From NCBI GenBank assembly GCA_014904985.1, contig MU129069.1:1-30467 (forward strand): a stretch of 30,467 bases of DNA, in the 5' to 3' direction. Positions 1 to 8,617 of this stretch are shown piece by piece. The notes beneath the pieces are model-generated. The model ran no database searches, had not been told where the DNA came from, and saw only the letters and a program-made list of their open reading frames with translations. The DNA is from Hydnum rufescens UP504 (taxonomy: Eukaryota > Basidiomycota > Agaricomycetes > Cantharellales > Hydnaceae). The position numbers and the translations under genes are program-made. The stretch's first letter is position 1; each line of letters opens with the position of its first letter.

Positions 1-1363
1 GCCCGCATTGAGGAACTCAACACTCTCTCTGTCATGCTCTCCATGGCACCATCAGAGATCAATGATGATGATTTGACAAATCTCTGGGCTGCCTTGAACA
101 CCCTAAAGCAGAGAGTACAAGTACGTGGGCTGATGACCACCCCAACCTCTCCTGCTGATGTCCTAGTCCTAGGAAACTGGAAAAAGAGCAGTGGCTAAAG
201 GCAACCCAGCTGCCACTATTCTAGAACGATGGGGGGATCCACCTCTGAGAATCACCTTGGATGATGAAGTAGGTAACCAGGATGACCATAGTCTAGGTGA
301 AGAACCTGTGGTCATCTCCAAGGAGGCAAGTTCCACTCCTAGAATCCTGGAACATGAATAATAGTGCTCATAGATGGTACAGACCCAGTTACAGCCTGAC
401 CACATTGTTGGTGCCAAAGATCAGCCACCTTTGACTATTCATGAATTGATAAAGAGTGTCAAGGAGAAAGGAGAGATCATAGTGGACTTCTGCAATGGTC
501 TACAGAGCTGTATATGTGGACTTGCTGCATCAAATCTGGAGGATTGGGTGAGAAGTCAATTCTGCTATGGCCTTTGCCTGGCTTGGACCTTGGGTCTAAC
601 CAATAATGAATAGGAAGTTGTCCAATCTACAGAATATGATCCAATAGAAGAACTGTGCTCAGAGCCAGTGGTCACCATAAAAGACTGGGAGTCATATGCC
701 ATTATGGAAAAGGTAACAGAACCCCAGCTGCCCAACATATCCTCATTGATGATCACATCACAGGTAGTACGGAACATCCACAAGCCCCAGCAGATCCAAG
801 TTCTTGCCAAAGAGGCTGTCTCTCGACTGCTCCACATCCGACTTGGTCTTGAATGGACCCGAGCTTACAAACACAAAGGGGGGGCTTCTCCTGCACGAAA
901 GGCTCTCATGGAGGCAGTGGGAGTGGGGGGGGTTGACAAATCAAACCTGAAACAGTGGAGTACAGAGCATCGAGACAGTATCACAGCCTCTAATGAGATG
1001 TGGGCATGTTACATCATGGTAAGAATGCTCCAATCTCACTATAATATTCTGAACTGTATGCTCACCCCATGGTCTCACACATTTCAGTGGGGTCTAATCA
1101 TCTGCATTCACCCTGGCTTCCGCTGGGAATACTTCAAGAATAAACGAACACTGAAGAGGGGTCGCACGATTCAGACTGAAGTATGGGATAAACTCTCAGT
1201 TGCAAAATGGGAAGTAACACCTGAGGCCAAGGAAAACACAAAAAATGGGGTCTTGAACCTGATTAAAGCGGGGCTTGGTGATGATGTTTATGGATGGGCT
1301 CTAGTAACAATCACACTGATGGAAGAAGCAGCAAAAAAAGTCACTAGCATCAAAAACTTGTAA
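1..1363 (+). CDS. 3' part of an unrecognised multi-exon gene
   Basis: The 5' end lies outside the window. Proposed exons are <1-120, 173-325, 374-547, 614-1018 and 1088-1363 (stop TAA), all joined in phase 0. Introns: 121-172 (GTACGT...TAG, 52 bp), 326-373 (GCAAGT...TAG, a GC-AG intron, 48 bp), 548-613 (GTGAGA...CTAAC...AATAG, 66 bp) and 1019-1087 (GTAAGA...TTTCAG, 69 bp). The last three are multiples of three, so without splicing one frame runs from 173 to 1363 with in-frame stops at 359, 362, 371 and 611. Each stop falls inside an intron, so the gene looks intact rather than dead. The C-terminal part is basic (around FKNKRTLKRGR). I do not recognise the family. The first exon faintly resembles the helical C-terminal region of fungal KDZ-type transposases, but this is only an impression. 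It converges on the gene at 1558-2042. Confidence 0.6.
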
Positions 1364-1557
1364 TCAACTTGTAGTTATACACATAAGACAACAAGTCAGA
1401 ACAATATTGCCTGTACAGCAAGATGTAACTAGCAATACTTCTGAGTGTTAACACCATGTATGACAACTGCTGAATCAACATACCAAATAGAACATTTTGA
1501 TAGGGTAAACTCTATTTCACACTGGGTCCTGAGCCACTGGCATGGTTTGGTCCTGGT

Positions 1558-2042
1558 TTACATGATCTTGAGACTCGACTTGTCACAGATTTTGTTCAGA
1601 AACCCACCACTTGACCCTTTTCTTTTCCTGACCTTGCGCTTCTTAGGGGGTCCATCAGAGCTGCTGGTTTTGCCAACATCTAGACCATGTTAGTGCCAGG
1701 GATAATATGTGAAGGAAAGAAGGAGGCCAACCATTTGGAGTCTTCCTCTTGCTCTTGGACACGGGGGCAGCAGAAGTTCCAGCAGACCCAAGATTGGATC
1801 TAACCTCTCCTTTGACCGGACCAAGATTGCTCAAGTCTTTTCCGTATACTGCATGGATGAGGGAGAGAGCTGCCTCAGGAGTCTGGGGATGCATGAAGAA
1901 GCTTTCGCTGAGGTGACACAATTTGCCTCCGGTGCTGCATAAGCATGCTTAGTCATGAACCAGGTAAGCTAAATATGTACTGGAATTTCAGCTTGATAGG
2001 GTTTGGTCGAGGGATTAGGGTTAGGAAATCTGTGGAACTCAT
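1558..2042 (-). CDS. small nuclear-targeted hypothetical protein, 128 aa, three exons
   Basis: Exons 2042-1981, 1934-1732 and 1679-1558. Start ATG is at 2042-2040 and stop TAA at 1560-1558. Intron 1 is 46 bp (GTACAT...GACTAAG...TGCAG) and intron 2 is 52 bp (GTTGGC...CACTAAC...TCTAG). Both junctions restore one continuous frame from ATG to stop, which is the main support. The third exon holds PPKKRKVRKRKG, a textbook monopartite SV40-type nuclear localisation signal, and a second basic patch (SKSKRKTP) sits just upstream, so nuclear location is a good inference. No enzymatic domain is visible. The first coding exon, read as mRNA, contains CCTAACCCTAATCCC, a telomere-like tract translated as LTLIP. 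The protein could be a fragment of a longer gene. Function unknown. Confidence 0.6.
2013..2025 (+). repeat. short telomere-like tract (GATTAGGGTTAGG) inside a coding exon
   Basis: Two overlapping TTAGGG-type units lie within exon 1 of the 1558-2042 gene. They match the TTAGGG telomere repeat of most basidiomycetes but are too short to be more than suggestive on their own. Confidence 0.4.
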
Positions 2043-2607
2043 GTTTGATGCTGTGAGACTTGACCAATGCCAAGTCATGTCTTGGATGTCTCAGGCAACT
2101 TTGGAGCACATGAGAAACCTAGAGGCAGGACTATGCCACCTGGCCTTAGGCATTGTCTCTTGGCAGACAAATGGGAAGGCAGGCGGGTGTTGCTTGGTTA
2201 TAGCATGCAGTATGTTTTATTTTGAAGCGTATTATGTAATTGCTTGTGCCTCAGACTAGTTTGGCGAACAGGGCCCCCACAAGACCCAACCTGCTCCCTA
2301 AGATGTAGGTAGGTAGAATACCCTGAGCCAGAATGTTAAAGGAAGACTCAAAAGGACGAGACCACTCAAGGTGTTTGATGGGAGTACCCGTATCCGAATG
2401 ACCCAGGAACTCCAGGGAAGATCCAAGGCAGATAATACGAATGAAGACAGCACAATAACCCATGAGACAATAGCCCAGTTAGGCAGGTGGTTAACCCTAG
2501 GCCTGAGTAGATAGCATGATTTGTAATCAAATAAATTTTGGGTTTTGAAATTTTAATGTTTGGCATGCTAACTAGGGAAGCCTAGGCAAGAAAGTCACTG
2601 GTCAGGA
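2043..2607. other. intergenic region without a supported gene
   Basis: This holds the presumed promoter of the 1558-2042 gene; I see no clear TATA box. A minus-strand ATG-started frame at 2463-2251 (70 codons, stop TGA) is open but has no recognisable domain and no supporting splice context, so I do not call it a gene. Confidence 0.4.
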
Positions 2608-2903
2608 ATTCCCAGGGATTCTCAGAAATGCTAGCTGCTGTAATACTATGAAACATGGCTTTCAGGTCAACAACTAGCGATGAAAGAAGAGCATGGTGAT
2701 TACATAAAATATTATGTAATGTGTGGTTGTGCAAAGCACGACCAGGCATGTTTTCAATACAGTGGTTGTGCTTTGCATGACTGGTATTCCCAGGGATTTT
2801 CAAAAATGCTAGCTGCTGTAATACCAGGCTTTCAGGTCAACAACTAGCGATGAAAGAAGAGCATGGTGATTACATAAAATATTATGTAATGTGTGGTCGT
2901 GCT
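2608..2903. repeat. direct duplication of about 120 bp
   Basis: Copy 1 (about 2608-2732) and copy 2 (about 2786-2903) share the order: CCCAGGGATT, a CTAGCTGCTGTAATA block, a TTTCAGGTCAACAACTAGCG block, then TTACATAAAATATTATGTAA, leading into the palindrome described next. The last block is itself palindromic. Divergence is limited to scattered substitutions and one short indel, so the duplication is fairly young. Confidence 0.85.
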
Positions 2904-3210
2904 TTGCACGACCATTTAATATGTCTATTGGGTGATTGTGTAATATGTGGTCGTGCTTTGCACGACCATGTAATATTTCTATTGGGTGGTTTCATAATAT
3001 GTAGTCGTGCAAAGCACGACCAGGCGTATTTTCAATACAGCATGGTCGTGCTTTGCATGACCATGTAAATGTCTATTGGGTAATTGCATAATATGTGGTC
3101 GTGCTTTGCACGACCATGTGATATTTCTGTTGAGTGATTGTGTAATGTGTGGTCGTGCTTTGCACGACCATGGAATATTTGAATTGAATCCGGTCGTGCT
3201 TTGCACGACC
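2725..3210. repeat. array of nine 19-bp palindromes GGTCGTGC-TTT-GCACGACC
   Basis: Copies start at 2725, 2764, 2895, 2949, 3003, 3044, 3097, 3151 and 3192. Each has 8-bp inverted arms (GGTCGTGC/GCACGACC) around TTT, or around AAA at 2725 and 3003. Four are perfect (2895, 2949, 3097, 3151) and a fifth perfect core is at 3192; the rest carry mostly C-to-T type changes in an arm. Spacing alternates between about 53-54 and 41 bp. The spacers carry ATATG/ATTGGG motifs. Each unit can form a hairpin or cruciform. No gene is present. Confidence 0.9.
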
Positions 3211-3299
3211 ACCCCATGCAAAGGGGGCCTTTACAAAAGACCCTTTGTGTAGGCTATCTCGGCCCAGTCGGCTATTTCTGGCCCAGGGTTGTCTACATA

Positions 3300-3530
3300 A
3301 TCGCATATTATGTCATCATATTATGTCATCATATTATGTCATCATATTATGTCATCATATTATGTCATCATATTAGGTCATCATATTAGGTCATCATATT
3401 AGGTCATCATATTAGGTCATCATATTAGGTCATCATATTAGGTCAGCCATTAGGTCAGCCATTAGGTCATCATATTAGGTCAGCCATTAGGTCATCATGT
3501 TATGTCAGCATATTATGTCATCAGCCTTGA
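3300..3530. repeat. 13-bp tandem array (CATATTATGTCAT type)
   Basis: About 17 head-to-tail units. The array changes along its length: units with ATTATGTC on the left, ATTAGGTC in the middle, then units with GCCATTAGGTCA, and two ATTATGTC units again at the right end. This is the usual mark of local unit expansion in a minisatellite. Confidence 0.9.
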
Positions 3531-3534
3531 CACA

Positions 3535-3790
3535 TTTATACCTCTTCCATTCACTATTCAGTTACTCCTACTTCATTTTTATTTCCTTTAGTTTCACTTC
3601 ATTTATACCCCTTCCATTCACTATTCAGTTACTCCTACTTCATTTTTATTTCTTTCACTCTATTCCATTCTTCTCTTCTCTCATTTTCTCATCTATATCT
3701 TGTCTACTCTCTATTCAGCCCCTACTTCATTTTTATCTACTTCAGCTTATTCCATTCTTTTCCTTTCCCATGTTCCCAGGTTTTCCCATC
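3535..3790. repeat. pyrimidine-rich tandem repeat, unit about 66 bp
   Basis: The block CTTCCATTCACTATTCAG, followed by TTACTCCTACTTCATTTTT, occurs at about 3543 and again at about 3609, with a degenerate third copy to about 3770. The strand is almost free of G. No gene. Confidence 0.7.
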
Positions 3791-3814
3791 TACTTCATTT
3801 AATCAAGTCATGTA

Positions 3815-4225
3815 AGTCAAACAGAATTCTGTTTGACTTATGTAAACCTCATAATCTGTTCATATAGGTCAAATGGAATTCTGCTTGACTTATGTAATAC
3901 CCCTCATAATCTGCTCCATAGGTCAAATGGAATTCTGCTTGACTTATGTAATACCCCTCATAATCTGCTCCCATAGGTCAAATGGAATTCTGCTTGACTT
4001 ATGTAATACCCCTCATAATCTGCTCCCATAGGTCAAATGGAATTCTGCTTGACTTATGTAATACCCTCATAATCTGCTCACATAGGTCAAATGGAATTCT
4101 CTTTGACTGATGTAATCCCCCTCATAATCTGCTCACATAGGTCAAATGGAATTCTCTTTGACTGATGTAATACCACTCATAATCTGCTTACATAAGTCAA
4201 AGGCAATTCTCTTTGACCTATGTAA
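3815..4225. repeat. eight-copy tandem repeat, unit 54-55 bp, each with a GAATTC-centred palindrome
   Basis: Units begin near 3817, 3868, 3922, 3977, 4032, 4086, 4141 and 4195. Each holds a GTCAAA...GAATTC...TTTGAC inverted repeat; the first (about 3817-3838) is a perfect 22-bp palindrome and the others are imperfect. Units are separated by TATGTAATACCCCTCATAAT-type spacers. The same AAATGGAATTC sequence recurs in the flanks and introns of the genes to the right. Confidence 0.9.
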
Positions 4226-4876
4226 TTCCCTATCTAATCTCCCCTCACTGTGTCCAATACACTTCTACCTCCTCAACCACCCCACAGATCTCCTTTACAG
4301 GTCTATCCCACTCCTATGTGCCTCACACCCCTGCAACACATACAACACCCCTAGGCACAGTCAAGGCACAACTACTCCACTCATATCCACATTCCACTCA
4401 ACATAGGAGCACTCCACACAGTCAAAACCATCATCCTGTCCTTTGTCCTCAACCCACACTTCATCATACACCCTTGCCTCCAGACAATCTTCATATCCAC
4501 AGTATCTTATTCCAAGTCATCCTTACTTCCACATTCATCAATCATTTTCCAGCCTGTCCAAGTTAATACATTCTCGTTGTAGCAAGCAAGCATATTCATC
4601 AGTCCAGTCTTTCCATATGTATACATCATCTCATCAAGTCCAATTCTACTTCATTCTATTCCCTTCAGTTCTTTTCTCATCTTCTTCTCACCACCCACAC
4701 ATCTTCTACTCCACCCTATTTTAGTCTCCTCTACTTCTCTTCCCTCCTTCATACCTCTAATTCACTTCCACTTTATTATCACTTCAGTCTCATCAACTTC
4801 CAATTCATAACACATCTTTCCTCTTCAATCACAAATCACACAATGTACATTCAATCCACAATCACTCCCCCCTCAT
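4226..4876. other. pyrimidine-rich region downstream of gene A, no gene seen
   Basis: The plus strand is C/T/A-rich and G-poor throughout, so long plus-strand frames here are compositional artefacts. It is the 3' flank of the minus-strand gene that ends at 4877 and probably holds its 3' UTR. No recognisable structure apart from short CATCATC/CTTC runs. Confidence 0.5.
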
Positions 4877-7673
4877 TCATTCATCTTCACCTTCCCCATC
4901 AATATCCCCACCATCTCCATCCAGGCCCTCCCCCAGTATCCAGGGAGGTGATCCTCTATCCTCATCCTCATCTTCCTCTGAGCTCTCCTCTTCCCTTCTC
5001 TCATCAGCAACAGCAAGAGACTGAATCCTCCCAGACCTCGTCCTCTTGTATGGTCCTGGTTTCCCATCCACACTCTGCTCTGCTTCCCCAGCTGACCTTT
5101 TCTTCCCCTTGGACTCAGATCTCAAGTCCACCACCCCCATCACCTTGTCCCCATTCATCCCAGAGCACACATCAATCAGAGCTCCCTTAGACTGAGGTGA
5201 ACAGATCAGGGCCAAGTTCAGTGCCACCCCAATCAGTTTCCTCAGTATTCCCCCAAACACCCCACTGGCTTCTCTGTCAAGATGCCTCCCCAGCTCCTTT
5301 TCCATCCAATCAACCATTCCATCAACATCAGAGGGGGGATGCTGAATTCCTCAACAGCATGTTGGTGGAATTCCTGCAAGGGGCTCACCTCTGGCTCTCC
5401 AGGTGATTCAAACCTTTGCGTGGTCACAGGATGCAAGGTGGAGGTGGGTGATTCTGATGGCCTGCAAGGGGTCTTCTCCTGTGGCTGGGGGGGTGCTGGG
5501 GAAGAGGGATGGGAAAGTGGCAGTGGCTCCAGGGCAAGTGGGGTCTTCTCCAGCAGTTCCAGTGCTGCATCCTGCATCTCAATATCCTCCTCAAGCCTCT
5601 CCTGCTCTGCTTCTGCTCTTTTCCTCTCCTCCACAGCATCAGCAAAAGCCTTGTCAGCACTTGACTTTGCCTTGGCCAGCTCCTTTCCCTTCAGCTTGGC
5701 CACAGCTATCTCAGCCTCCTGCTTCTCCCTCGCCTCCTTCTCCCTTCCCTCCCTCCTTTCCTTGGCAGCAGCAGCAGCAAGCAGAACTCCCTTCCTTTGG
5801 GCAACCAGAGATGGTGCCTCCACTGGATGCTCCACATTGCTGAGGGGGAAGGTGTAGCAAGTGTCCAGGCTCATAGGAGGGATGAAAATTCTGCACAGAT
5901 CCCACCAGGCTTGGATCCTGAGAACCTTCCCCAGGTCCCCTGCAGTTATCAGCCCTGTCTTGCTCAGCCCCATCACTCCAAGCCCCTCTGACAGCTCAGG
6001 AGTGTGGTAGAGCATAGTCAGGGCCTGTCCACAGTCAGTTCCCACCTCTCAAACAATAATAATCATCCTCCATACCTGTCTTTTTTTACCCTCCCTGTCA
6101 CATGGCTGAGGAAACCTTCCCAAGGCAATATTGAAGGAGTCATCCAGAACAGTCAGCCAGTCATCCTTCTCATCCAACCTGTACAGTTCAAGGCGTCGAT
6201 TTTTAGAGCCCCCTGAGCCCCCTCCTTCAGTGGCCTTGGCTATATCCAGCCCTTGGAGAATGGCCACAAGCTAAAAAAACACTCTCTTGTTACAATTATA
6301 AACTCTCCTTCCAACCCATACACTCACAATGAAGCAGTGGTTGGCCCATTCTTGCACTGTTTTATACAGTCCTCCACTTGCTGTCAGGACAAACTTGGGT
6401 GTTAACAGCTACACTCCCACATAAGCCATGTCAAACCTCAATCTCATCAAATAATCTCCACACTTACCTCATGGGGGTGCTTCACTGTTCCCACCAACAC
6501 TTGGTCTTCAGGCCCAGTCAGAGCCTCTAGGGACAGAATCAGTTGGCACTCAGGGATGCACATCACTTGCTTGCACAATCCCTTCATGTCATTCTTGTGG
6601 AATCCAACTGCCTGCCACCTATTGACAATGTCTTTGTTCCCCTGAATTTTAGACCAAGAAGGGTGGGGCACATTCAGGATGGCCTCTGTCAGATCTTCCA
6701 ACTTCCCATCTGAAGGCAGCAGGGCCTTCATCTGCCCCAGAGCCTGATGCAGAATGATAGTCATCATCTGCAACTCAACAGTCAGCAACTCCACACACTA
6801 CACATCATCAAGTCACTCAGCATGTCTCTGCCCCTTGGTTCCCCATTTCCCCAGCAAGGAATCCAGCTTCCCAGACTTGTTGTGATAGGCAGGAATTTTG
6901 AACAGTTCATCCAGCACCAGACACAAGGCTCACTCCCAAGAACCTTATCCATGTTGTCCCATTGTCCTGGCACAAGGTTCCTGTAGTGCATCTGCCTCTC
7001 AGCAGGTGTCAAGTCTTTCTTCTGGAATACCTTTCTCATCACTCCCCAGATGTCCAGGAAAGATGGAGCCAAAGTCCCCACTGCTGCAATATTTTGGGCA
7101 ACAACCAGGGTCTGAAATAGCTCTTGATTGGCCTCATAGAACCCTATAAACAGTAATACCCACTCTCTTCAAACACTCACACCAAAAAATTCCACAACTA
7201 GCACTCACCTCTCTTGTACACATCTGCATACCAATAGGCCTTTTCATGATCCAGCTCTGCATCAACAGCCAGCTCACCAGGTGAATCCAAGTCCTCCATC
7301 ATCTGGCCACGCAAGTATTCACAGGCTGCTACCACCCTGTGCTGTCCTGACCAGACCTCAAACACCATGTTCCCAGGCACAGCCTGGTCAGGATCAAGAG
7401 CCTCTGAACCAGTAGCAAGCACTTTGATAGCATTCAGAGGCAAGCTGTGATTCATACCCTTGGTGTTGAACATCCCAACAAGCTGGGCAACATGAGGAAG
7501 GCTCAGAGGTCTCTGCATCTCACTGAAAACCTTGATCTGTTTCAGTGGGATCTGTAACAACCTCATCATCAACTCATTACAAACTCAGCAACACACAGTC
7601 TTACCAAGAATTTTCCCATGAAGGCCTTGTTGGTAAACTCCATCATCAGGGAATTGAATTCTGGTGTTTGCAT
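4877..7673 (-). CDS. gene A: ParB/sulfiredoxin-fold-like protein with coiled coil and acidic nuclear tail, about 819 aa; two single-base frameshifts
   Basis: Proposed exons: 7673-7605, 7551-7209, 7143-6822, 6767-6468, 6408-6328, 6270-6076 and 6024-4877. Introns are 51-65 bp; the one at 6821-6768 has a weak GC donor but a good TGCTGAC branch site. Residues 24-103 fit the ParB/Srx N-terminal fold: IPLKQIKV, then QRPLSLPHV, a hydrophobic helix, LPLNAIKV, and SGQHRVVAACEYL, whose G-x-H-R box is the phosphate-binding signature of the family. Sulfiredoxin has Cys where this has Gln. About 514-597 is a charged coiled coil (AKERREGREKEAREKQE). The tail has KKRS and YKRTRSGR, then Glu/Asp-rich runs. 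Two breaks: frame is lost at about 6927-6932 (GAGCC where GAGGCC would fit) and at 5333-5338 (six Cs on the coding strand where seven would fit); coding character continues beyond each. This is either a young pseudogene or homopolymer assembly error. Function unknown; DNA binding or an NTP-dependent switch is inference. Confidence 0.65.
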
Positions 7674-7928
7674 TCCTATCAAATCCCTGTATCAGCAACT
7701 ACACCCCATTTTCTTCAGAACATTCAAAAAAAATCAACAATCATCAGTCATCACTTCTCCAGCAGAGATTAGATCATAAACAAGTACTCACCAACCATAG
7801 CAATCAAGCCACCTAGCTCCAAACTGACTCAGTAATCACTACATGTCATTCAGATAGTCAGTACACCCATCCACAAGTTTTCCAGTCTTCCAGGACAAGC
7901 AGGCTCTACACCTCCTTCAGAGCTGTCA

Positions 7929-7954
7929 CCTAACCCTAGCCCTAACCCTAACCC
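7929..7954. repeat. interstitial telomere-like tract (CCCTAA)n
   Basis: About four CCCTAA-type units, one varied to CCCTAG. On the transcribed minus strand it reads (TTAGGG)n, lying between the TATA box at 8118-8126 and the start codon at 7673, so it probably sits in the 5' UTR of gene A. Four G-runs of three make it G-quadruplex-capable in the RNA. Confidence 0.8.
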
Positions 7955-8117
7955 AGCCTTGGGCTCCCAGACAAAAACAATGGAAGAGAGAGCCAGTGAT
8001 AGATAGTCAAGCTCAGAGTAGGACTTCCCACCCACAGGTCTTAAGAATTAGGCTAGAGCAGTAGTTCAAGATGGGGGGAGCTCCAAAAGGTGAGGCATCA
8101 ACCTCAAAAGTGCCCCC

Positions 8118-8126
8118 TTATATATG
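8118..8126 (-). promoter_or_regulatory. TATA box of gene A
   Basis: CATATATAA on the minus strand, followed by GGGGGCACTTTT. It lies about 445 bp upstream of the start codon. A 5' UTR intron is likely: donor GTTG|GTGAGT near 7794 and acceptor ATACAG near 7688. The same box with the same neighbours precedes genes B and C. Confidence 0.6.
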
Positions 8127-8280
8127 TTTCTGAGCCTTCAGGAAATTAAATTCCACCATCTGACAGGTGGATACCCATCATCAATCTTTTTGACACCTCA
8201 GCAACCAATACAATAGTCTTATTAATCCATCAACAGGCCCTCCATATTCATTCTCCAAGTGAAATTCCCTTTGCATGCCC
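8118..8280. repeat. shared 5' flank module, copy at gene A
   Basis: From the TATA box outward this matches 17790-18000 upstream of gene C: CTTCAGGA.ATTAAATTCCA, CCATCTGACAGGTGGATACC, ATCAATCTTTTTGACA, CTCAGCAACCAATACA.TAG, ATTAATC.ATCA, then CAAGTG(G)AATTCCCTTTG. The gene C copy carries two short extra segments. The gene B promoter (10370-10400) shares only the first part. Confidence 0.85.
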
Positions 8281-8530
8281 TCCCCCTCCCCCTCCCCCTC
8301 CAACTGAAATTTCCTTTCCATGAAAATATGTTTTTAGAGGTTTCTGAGGGGGTCAAAAAAATGATGCCCAGGTTCTTTACTTTTCCATTATGTCATACAT
8401 TTGTCATTCATCATCTGTCATCCAAATGGAATTTCTTTTGAACCTCTCTCACTCAATATTCATCCAAATCACTTGCAAAATGACTCAAAATGACTCAAAA
8501 ATCTCCCCTCTTCAATCCTACCATACATTA
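8256..8530. repeat. shared 3' flank module, copy at gene B
   Basis: The block with TTTTTAGAGG, GTCAAAAAAATGATGCCCAG, TTCATCATCTGTCATCCAAA, AATATTCATCCAAATCACTT and CTCCCCTCTTCAAT matches 11186-11525 downstream of gene C in the same orientation. It lies just beyond the stop codon of gene B and so probably contains 3' UTR and polyadenylation signals. A CCCTCCCC(CTCCCC)n run is at 8278-8300. Confidence 0.85.
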
Positions 8531-8617
8531 TACATCCATCCTATCATCTATACACTACACATCTCCCAAGTCTTCTCATTCACAACATATCACTCCAATT
8601 CCCAAACCATAATACAT

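Noticed and set aside
359..613. In-frame stops suggesting that the first gene is a pseudogene
   Set aside because: All stops fall inside introns with good borders that keep phase 0.
1945..2259. Plus-strand 104-codon frame with ATG
   Set aside because: It overlaps exon 1 of the better supported minus-strand gene and has no domain.
2725..3210. CRISPR array
   Set aside because: The repeats are self-palindromic, the spacers are themselves repeated, and the context is a fungal genome without cas genes.
3535..4876. Several plus-strand open frames of 80-117 codons
   Set aside because: They come from G-poor, pyrimidine-rich repeat sequence; the proteins are Ser/Pro/His/Leu low complexity without domains.
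5282..5857. Plus-strand frame of 191 codons rich in Ser/Ala
   Set aside because: It is the antisense of the coiled-coil exon of gene A, whose spliced minus-strand frame is much better supported.
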